The position numbers were made by a program, and so were the translations under genes. A DNA stretch of 64,000 nucleotides. It comes from Saccharina japonica. Taxonomy: Eukaryota; Sar; Phaeophyceae; Laminariales; Laminariaceae. Shown here piece after piece: positions 58,501-64,000 of this stretch. The notes under the pieces are model-generated. The model was not told where the DNA came from. It ran no database searches and saw only the letters and a list, made by a program, of their open reading frames with translations. Each line of letters opens with the position of its first letter. Within the stretch, counting starts at the first letter, position 1. The DNA lies in assembly GCA_008828725.1 (NCBI GenBank), contig MEHQ01002326.1, positions 128,043-192,042 on the forward strand, written 5' to 3'.

Positions 58501-61500
58501 AGAAGCGGAAAGCGAGGAGGCGGACGACGATGCCAACCCAATAGTCCAGGTAATCCAGACGACGAAAGTGCTGAAAATTAAACAACAAAAAAACGTTGCG
58601 TCTGAAACTGCGGCTGTTCTGCCGCAGGAGCGTGTGTGACATACATTTACACCGTTTACGTTTTTCGTTGAATGATGTTCATGTTTTGGTTTCTACGTCG
58701 GGATAAGAAGTGTCGTATCATAAACCGGGTGTCGGGATGTTGTGCGGTCATAGAGGCTCCCGGAAATCACGCGCAAGGGCAAAGGGCTGGAGAACGAGAA
58801 GGGCTATATCAGACCAGTATCAGCACTTGGTTCAGAAGCGGTGCGCGACTTTCTGTATAGGCAGGAACAACCCAGTGTTCCACAACAAAAAAAAACTTTG
58901 AGCTGAAGAACAGTTGGCTATGGAGGAGTGAACGATTACTCACCAGAGGACCACGGCGACCCCAGGCGGGGAACGTGGGTGACTGCTCCAGCTGACAGGC
59001 CACAACAACTTTACTTCTCTTACTCAAAACTTTCAACGGAGGAGCTGAAAAAAGGCGGCAACGCGCTTCAATGCTTCCCGTCCTTTTATAAGTATGGACA
59101 GGGCATTTTTACTCGAAAACCAACAGCATAGTGAGTGCGTTTCTTTGTTAAGGTACGATATTCGCGGCTCAAGCCGACTGAAATCGCAGATCAGCCTGAT
59201 GTAAGGCTAGGCTCGAAAATCGCTACGTAACCGTACACAAACAAACGTGGCCAGAACGACGATCCTTCCCCTATGCCCTCGCCACCAACACCACCAACAC
59301 CAACACTATCAATACCACCAACACCACTACCACCACCACCAACACCACCACCGCCACTACCACCGGCACCACCACAAACAACAACACCAATACCAGCACC
59401 AGCACCAGCACCAACACTAGCACCAAGACCACCACTACCACCACCACCACCACCACCACCACAAACAACAACGCCAATACCACCAGCAACACTACTACCA
59501 CCACCAACACCAGCATCAACACAGCACCAACACCACCACCACCAACAACAACAACACCAATACCAACACCACCAACACCGCATTTTCATCTATCCCCCGA
59601 AAGAAACCCCCCTGTCCACAGTGACGGTGCCGCGGACACATCCAATACCGCGACCGCATGTTGACAGACAGTAACGTTTTGACTATTTTCATGTATTTAC
59701 CCCTGGAGGGGCGTCTGCAACCACCGCAATGCCACCTTATCATGGCAACTCCTGTGTCCTATCTACCCCTGGATGAAGGGCGCCCGCAACCACCGCTTAG
59801 GCACCAGAAGACAATTATTGACTCTTATAACCTACGTTGACCCTGTCGCTGTCGCTGCTTGGATGGGTGGGCGTTCAGGCGGCGTGGCAAGACGCGAGGA
59901 CCCAGGAGCTGCGCGTGCTGAAGAAGATGAACGAACTGAGGTAGGGTCCTCTTTTTTACTGGCTTGGCTTTTACACCTGCTACAGGTGCATACGTCCCTG
60001 AAAACCCAGCACGCACCTTGGTTTTTCCACTCTCTTTCTGTCTCGAAATATAAGGACTGTTCGTATGAATTGATAGTATACAAGTGGTTCTTATATTTCG
60101 GTTCATATTGGTGTGTCCGCGACGCCGCGTGTACCCGTGCTACGACATACCTGGTAGGGGTTACCAACGTAGCAGCCGAAGTTTTCTGAAGCTCCTCACT
60201 TTTGAGGGGCTCTATACATACGTCGTCCAACAACCGATTCAAATAAAAATGAAAATTAGTAACCCAAGCCCCAATGCACAATTCCATTCCCCGGTTAGTG
60301 AACGAACTCCTATCGTGTCGTAAAACACAACTATCTTTGCATTTCTTTGCATTTCTTTGCATTTATTTTCGTCGTTTGCATGCCTTCGTATATACAGCCC
60401 ACATAGAGTTCGTTCATCGGTTTTTGCGCGCGTACAATTTATTTCTAAAACGTACGTCGGCGTTTGGGTAAAATATTTACAGCTCTTTCTGTCTCCTGCA
60501 AAAACCTGAGAAAGGTTAAACATGTACCCCCTCTAACAGCTACCTGGTGCTACCGTAGCGTTACTCCCGAACTGAAGACGGCATTGTTAACGAACCCCGT
60601 ATTTTTTTGTTGGAAGGGACGATGGCGCGTGCGAGGATAGCATCCTGCCGGTGAGGACCATCCGACAGATGGAGGCTCACTGCCTCTCGACGGTGGCGGT
60701 TTTGAAGAGCTACCTGAAGACGGGGGTGCGCTTCACGTCAACGGAGATCATCGCCCTCATCTCCCAGGTACTTACGGTGTTAACACCTGGCGCATTCCGT
60801 GGCTGGTATATGATACCCGGACACAAAAAAAAACGATTACGTGCGGAGGAACATTGCAATCAGAACCAAATATATTTAGTTAAAATACTGGAATATAGTA
60901 GGTTTTTGTGTATGTGGTCAGGACCAAATATATTTAGTTAAAATACTGGAATATAATAGGTTTTTGTGTATGCGGTCAGGACCAAATATATGTACGTAGT
61001 AAAAATACTGGAATAATAATAGGTTTTCGTGTTTGTCGTGTGTCCTGATTGCTATTAATCCCCCGTGGTAGGCTTGTGTTGAAACCAAGGGAAAAAGTGT
61101 TTCGGTAGGTGTTGCGACCGCTACGTCTCATGCTCTTATACGTATATAGCGATCGCTACATGTGTTCTGATAAACATTCCCTTGTGTTTTGACGCCACTA
61201 TTAGGGGGGACTTTACATAGTAAATAGGACCTACGGTACACACTAAAACCTATATATTTCCCTATTTACCTATTTTTACTTACAATATTTGGTCCTATTT
61301 ACTAGTGTTTACTATGGCCCCCCGTAATAGTGTTCGAGGCTGCGACCTCCTGGAAGCTCGTGCTTGCACTGTCACGGGGGGCCATAGCAAATAGGGACCT
61401 ATGGTGCACACAATAAACCTATATATTTCCCTGTTTTTTACGTAACAATATTTGGTCCCTATTTACTGTGGTCCTCCTTAACAGCAATTTCTTGATCTTG

Positions 61501-63665
61501 CGAGTGCCCCGTGCACGTTAGCGCGACACGGCTGTCCCCTAAGGCGGTTGGGCCCTCTTTTCTCCGATTCCCCGACCTGCTCTCAACCTCCCTCCTTCAC
61601 AATGACGACCCTACGGCAATGTCAAAGTGGTGTCTTGTGACACATTCTCTGTGGAATGAACGAAACCTTAACCTTCGACGGAGGAAACAGCTTGTACCTC
61701 ATTGTCATTGAAGAAAGCTGTGTTTATCTTCTCACGCCATAGTCTATGGTCTTATCGTGTACCGGTATGTACGAGCCGGGATTGGCATGCGTCTTGTCTT
61801 TGCGGCCCATCGCGTCTATTCGAAGAGAAGACGAGTTTACTCCGCTGTCTAACTTTCTTGAGTGTGTGCTCAAGGGACTGCTCGCATGTGAGCTCAATCC
61901 TGAGTAATCGCATCAGAACATGTCATACGAAAAAAAATAACGCCGCCGTCGCCGTAGAAGAGGGCGGCGCAAGACAGCGCCTCTGTCTGTTCGTGCCGTT
62001 GCTGCCAACCCAACATCATGTTCCGCTTTCGAGGGATCCTGACTTAGAACGAGGGCGCCGGCCAGCACAACTCCTCATTGGTTTTATTCTTCCTGTATCG
62101 ATCGCGACCCTACCCTGCATGAACATCCTGCGTTGTGTTCGTGTGTTTCTTAACCGGGCGACTGCGCAGCACAGTCAGGCGTCGGTTTCAATCGGCGATT
62201 GCCAGGGGTGGTGGGTATGCCTCGAGTTTATTACGCCCCAACATCAGACCCCTGCTGACAAGCTCGAAACAGGGATACTAGGGTTTGTGGGTAAAAATCG
62301 TGTTTCGAAGCCAACAATAACCTGCCCCTTACATTTTTGTTTTTCGCACTTACACCGGTGTCCAAACATCCGAGCAAACGTCCTTCCGCGCCTTTCCCCC
62401 CTAAACTTGAGGGCACTGGTGACAGTTCTAAACAAGGATTAGAGATCGGGTAAAATTATGAGGGGGGGGTTGTATTCAGCGATAGACGCATGCTACGGTG
62501 CTAAAGACGCATTTTTTTTTTCTGAGGATCTCTATACTAATAGTAAGTAATACCTGGTATATACTAATATATAGTAATATGAGTACGGGCTCAGGGTCTG
62601 CTTGAGCCTGTGGCACTTTCCTTTCTCGTCTGTGTAGCGTCGAGTAGACGCCAGGTTGTTGGAGCATCCAGGCTTGACGACAAGCCGGATGAACGATACG
62701 TACGAAGAGTGAGCAAGGGAGGCTGCCCTTGCTGCGTATTCAAAGATCTTGGGTGTCGTCAGCCATTACTTGTGCACGGGACAACATATGGGCTGCCGAG
62801 CACGGCAAGTAGTCTTGGAATACGAACGACCACAGCAGTGGTACAACAAGGTACATATATCTATGACCCCGACGAATGGTGGAACCGACGCAGGACGTAT
62901 CCATGCGACGGTTGGGTCGAGAGCCTGGCACTTACATCCATGCGAAGGTTGGGTCGAGAGCCTGGCACTCACAGTAAGTAAAAAAAGCACATTTTAGAGG
63001 GAAATAAAAATGCCTATGATACCCAAGTCTAGAAAGAAAAACATCGCAAACACGAACATATGAACGAAAAATTCACAGAGATTTGGGGGTTAAGGAGGCT
63101 TTAATAGGTCATTCAGAAACCGTTTCAGCCAAAAAAAGGTATACCTCTATCTCTATTATCGTGGCACGCGTCGATATAACCGGTTTTGTTTTATCCCTCG
63201 CTCCCTGCCGGAAGTTCCTTTTTCGCGGCCAAACGTAACCCCGTTTTTTTTGTGTTTTGTTAAATTCAACCCTTGCTGACAGCTCGAAACACGGCTTGCA
63301 GGCGTGAAGGTTAACAAAATCATTTTTTATAACCCCCCTTGATAACCCTCCATGTCTTTCTTTTACGGCGCTCTTGTCAAAAAAATAATGTTTTATTAAT
63401 AGTAACCAACGATAACCACCCGCCTGTTTTTTTTCTCCCCGCGATGTCTATATCGGCGTTCAAATCCGATGGGCAGATGTCCTTCGCCGCCAGCACGGTC
63501 GACGGCCTGTCTCGCTGGGCGGGCGAGGCCATGGAAACGCTCGGGCACGAGAGGGACAGAGCCCGCGCGCTTCACCGCGAGAACGCCCAAGTGTCCAGAG
63601 AGGCGACCATGGCCCAGAAAGAGATCATGAGCCTGGAGGCCAAGCTTTTCCATTCGGGAAAGGAG
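52325..63665 (+). CDS. Coiled-coil protein of unknown function (gene C, 3' partial)
   Basis: Six exons: 52325-52515, 56160-56226, 58385-58549, 59879-59940, 60617-60767 and 63477-63665. All have GT-AG boundaries and consistent phases (2, 0, 0, 2, 0, 0), giving 275 residues in one frame; the last donor (GAG|GTGAGC) shows the gene continues past the window. Residues 1-65 are polar and Ser/Arg/Pro-rich, 66-86 basic. From about 87 the chain is mostly helical: RRIRTLFTELEAKEKSYEEA, then acidic AESEEADDDAN, WQDARTQELRVLKKMNELR, TIRQMEAHCLSTVAVLK, and HERDRARALHRENAQVSREA to MSLEAKLFHSGKE. No membrane span or signal is seen. I do not recognise the family; a cytoskeletal, ciliary or trafficking scaffold is possible. 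The first exon is the least certain: its frame was chosen because it alone fits the phases downstream. Confidence 0.66.
52516..56159 (+). other. Gene C intron 1
   Basis: Contains CAGCAG tracts, (TG) and CTGTATG repeats (52960-53060), CTATTAATAG (53496), a stretch dense in CCGTGG / CCACGG words (54640-54810), a possible antisense frame (54041-54330) and a family C-like unit (55695-55775: GGCGTTTACTGG, AGTCATTTGTGACAATTGAC). No plus-strand exon is evident. Confidence 0.5.
56160..56226 (+). CDS. Gene C exon 2
   Basis: 67 nt. Phase 2 in, phase 0 out: WSHTVAPSKRLKKHAKSG then LLME. Acceptor TCCACACAG|A, donor GAG|GTGAGC. The alternative frame (MESHGGALQEAEEACQ) also looks helical but ends in phase 1, which does not fit exon 3. 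Confidence 0.6.
56227..58384 (+). other. Gene C intron 2 with purine minisatellite
   Basis: Dominated by the 28-bp array at 56876-57757. The flanks (56227-56870 and 57760-58384) show no other element. The end holds a duplicated CGATCGAAGGATGCGACCGCG / GTTGAGGGACGCGACTGCG pair (about 58050-58170). Confidence 0.6.
56876..57757. repeat. 28-bp all-purine minisatellite with rare C (~28-30 units)
   Basis: Near-perfect units AAGGAGGGAGGGAGGG plus CGGGAGGGAGGG. Because 28 is not a multiple of three, all three frames on each strand stay open and give Pro/Ser or Gly/Arg repeats of 84-bp period; these are not genes. The G strand can form quadruplexes and the tract can form triplex DNA. Confidence 0.95.
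58385..58549 (+). CDS. Gene C exon 3 (coiled coil)
   Basis: 55 codons, phase 0 both ends: RATGETLSEAVGLVDASV, HQRRIRTLFTELEAKEKSY, EEAESEEADDDANPIVQ. Acceptor CGACAG|C, donor CAG|GTAATC. Confidence 0.72.
58550..59878 (+). other. Gene C intron 3
   Basis: Contains the ACC/AAC trinucleotide array (59278-59580). The rest is unique with no exon. Confidence 0.55.
59278..59580. repeat. (ACC)n/(AAC)n trinucleotide repeat
   Basis: About 100 trinucleotides of ACC, CAC, CAA and CAG type. Frames through it read as Pro/Thr or Val/Gly runs and are not counted as genes. Confidence 0.9.
59879..59940 (+). CDS. Gene C exon 4
   Basis: 62 nt, phase 0 to 2: AAWQDARTQELRVLKKMNEL, a clear amphipathic helix. Acceptor GTTCAG|G, donor TGAG|GTAGGG. 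Confidence 0.65.
59941..60616 (+). other. Gene C intron 4
   Basis: Contains an inverted pair TCTCGAAATATAAGGACTG (60043) and TTCTTATATTTCGGTTC (60088), related to the 8432 hairpin element, and three direct CATTTCTTTG units (60340-60362). Confidence 0.5.
60617..60767 (+). CDS. Gene C exon 5
   Basis: 151 nt; completes Arg (AG|G) and encodes DDGACEDSILPVRTIRQ, MEAHCLSTVAVLKSYLKTG and VRFTSTEIIALISQ. Acceptor TTGGAAG|G, donor CAG|GTACTT. Confidence 0.72.
60860..61045 (-). repeat. ~58-bp tandem repeat derived from MITE-A core
   Basis: Three units of AGGACCAAATATATTTAGTT, AAAATACTGGAATATAATAG and GTTTTTGTGTATG. This is the inverted MITE-A sequence from GGACCAAATATTG to GGTTTTTGTGTG. Confidence 0.75.
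61204..61333 (+). mobile_element. MITE-A copy
   Basis: TACATAGTAAATAGGACC, ACGGTACACACTAAAACC, a repeated CCCTATTTACCTATTTTTAC core, ACAATATTTGGTCC and TTTACTATGGCCCCCCG. Confidence 0.8.
61375..61484 (+). mobile_element. MITE-A copy
   Basis: GGGGGGCCATAGCAAATAGG, ATGGTGCACACAATAAACC, AACAATATTTGGTCCC and TATTTACTGTGGTCCTCC, 41 bp after the previous copy. Confidence 0.8.
63124..63172 (+). repeat. Family I unit
   Basis: GCCAAAAAAAGGTATACCTC, TATCTCTATTATCG and CACGCGTCG, the second of two copies (see 14650). Confidence 0.6.
63477..63665 (+). CDS. Gene C exon 6 (coiled coil; gene continues off window)
   Basis: 63 codons, phase 0 both ends: MSFAASTVDGLSRWAGEAM, ETLGHERDRARALHRENAQ, VSREATMAQKEIMSLEAKLF, HSGKE. 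Acceptor ATGGGCAG|ATG, donor GAG|GTGAGC. GC-rich with G/C-ending codons, like the exons of genes A and B. The frame also stays open about 12 codons upstream of the chosen acceptor. Confidence 0.78.
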
Positions 63666-63691
63666 GTGAGCGTGTCCGTCTGGATCGCTAG

Positions 63692-63735
63692 AGGGGGGGG
63701 TGTACTCATGTCGTGCACGATCGCAGTCGTATGAG
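63692..63735 (+). repeat. Family B fragment
   Basis: G8 run, TGTACTCATGTCGTGCACG and GATCGCAGTCGTATG, inside the last intron 27 bp after the donor. The remainder of the window (63736-64000) shows G and C runs and no exon. Confidence 0.65.
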
Positions 63736-64000
63736 GGGGAGGGGGGGTAGCGGCTTACCGTTGCTTGCGCTTTGGATGGCTGTAAATCGGAGCGTGCTCG
63801 GTGTGCGTGTTATGGCTCTTTCGTTGCAAACTACAATAAACCTGGTACTGGAAACGTTCGGGAGGTTCGAGTAAACAGTGAAAACACCTCCGTCCGCATG
63901 ACCCCCCCCCCCCCCCCCCCCCACACCTACTCGAGATACGATTGCCTCTGTTGTGTGATCGCGGGAAAGTAGCGGGTCGTGTTTTCAACCGCGCGCACAG

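Larger units (their letters stand above)
60768..63476 (+). other. Gene C intron 5
   Basis: Holds a three-unit array derived from MITE-A (60860-61045), two complete MITE-A copies (61204-61333 and 61375-61484), a 37-bp direct duplication (62901-62974: CCATGCGACGGTTGGGTCG and GAGAGCCTGGCACT) and a family I unit (63124-63172). A 246-residue chance-open frame at 61702-62442 has no motif. Confidence 0.55.

Noticed and set aside
59191-59674. Pro/Thr and Val/Gly repeat frames of more than 100 residues
   Set aside because: They are translations of the (ACC)n array in an intron.
61702-62442. 246-residue open frame in gene C intron 5
   Set aside because: No motif, no codon bias, many Cys/Leu/Ser from GC-rich non-coding DNA, and it lies inside an intron with no fitting splice sites.
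62638-62708. Possible extra exon of gene C (acceptor GTGTAG, donor GAAGA|GTGAGC)
   Set aside because: Its 71-nt length cannot join exon 5 and exon 6, which both meet in phase 0.

Overview
This window is nuclear DNA from a multicellular-type eukaryote, most likely a brown alga (Phaeophyceae). The main argument is a minus-strand gene whose last seven readable exons spell an AlgG-like mannuronan C5-epimerase, the enzyme that turns mannuronate into guluronate in alginate. Short exons (60-220 nt), GT-AG introns of 0.4-24 kb, Pro/Thr/Ser linkers and abundant non-coding repeats fit that assignment. The genus cannot be fixed from sequence alone.

Three genes can be built exon by exon, with every exon junction checked for reading phase. 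Gene A (minus, 32690 down to 1115, 3' end beyond the window) encodes a long basic N-terminus, a hydrophobic leader, two Ser-Thr-rich Kre9/KNH1-like beta-sandwich modules, a Pro/Thr/Ser linker and the N-terminal half of the epimerase beta-helix. The catalytic DPHD-type exon lies outside the window. Gene B (plus, 33864-44928, complete, 377 residues) encodes a type I membrane protein with two modules of the same fold, one membrane span and a basic cytosolic tail. Genes A and B start head to head, 1173 bp apart. Gene C (plus, 52325 to 63665 and beyond) encodes an unidentified coiled-coil protein.

The first intron of gene A spans 23.8 kb (7902-31716) and holds the most striking structure: a large imperfect inverted repeat (20035-28429) with a third, direct copy of a 1.31-kb segment. 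The only two ambiguous bases (22592 and 28430) sit exactly at the ends of repeated blocks. This suggests a contig join, possibly one contig placed in reverse or two haplotypes laid end to end. The arms differ by two units of a 152-bp tandem repeat.

The rest is a mosaic of short dispersed elements recognisable only by comparing copies inside the window: a tRNA-derived SINE; a ~200-bp family ending in poly(C); a ~110-bp hairpin family (MITE-A); a ~90-bp hairpin family (MITE-E); a GGGCCC-ended family with a TTA duplication and a longer relative carrying unrelated DNA (MITE-H); a TA-flanked pogo-like hairpin; and several others, some nested. Tandem arrays include a 28-bp purine-only minisatellite of about 0.9 kb inside an intron of gene C. 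No rRNA, canonical tRNA or CRISPR was found.

A working view: genes A and B may form a divergent pair serving the alginate cell wall, one a secreted or Golgi enzyme and one a surface protein, sharing a Cys-pair KNH-like module. That functional link is inference.
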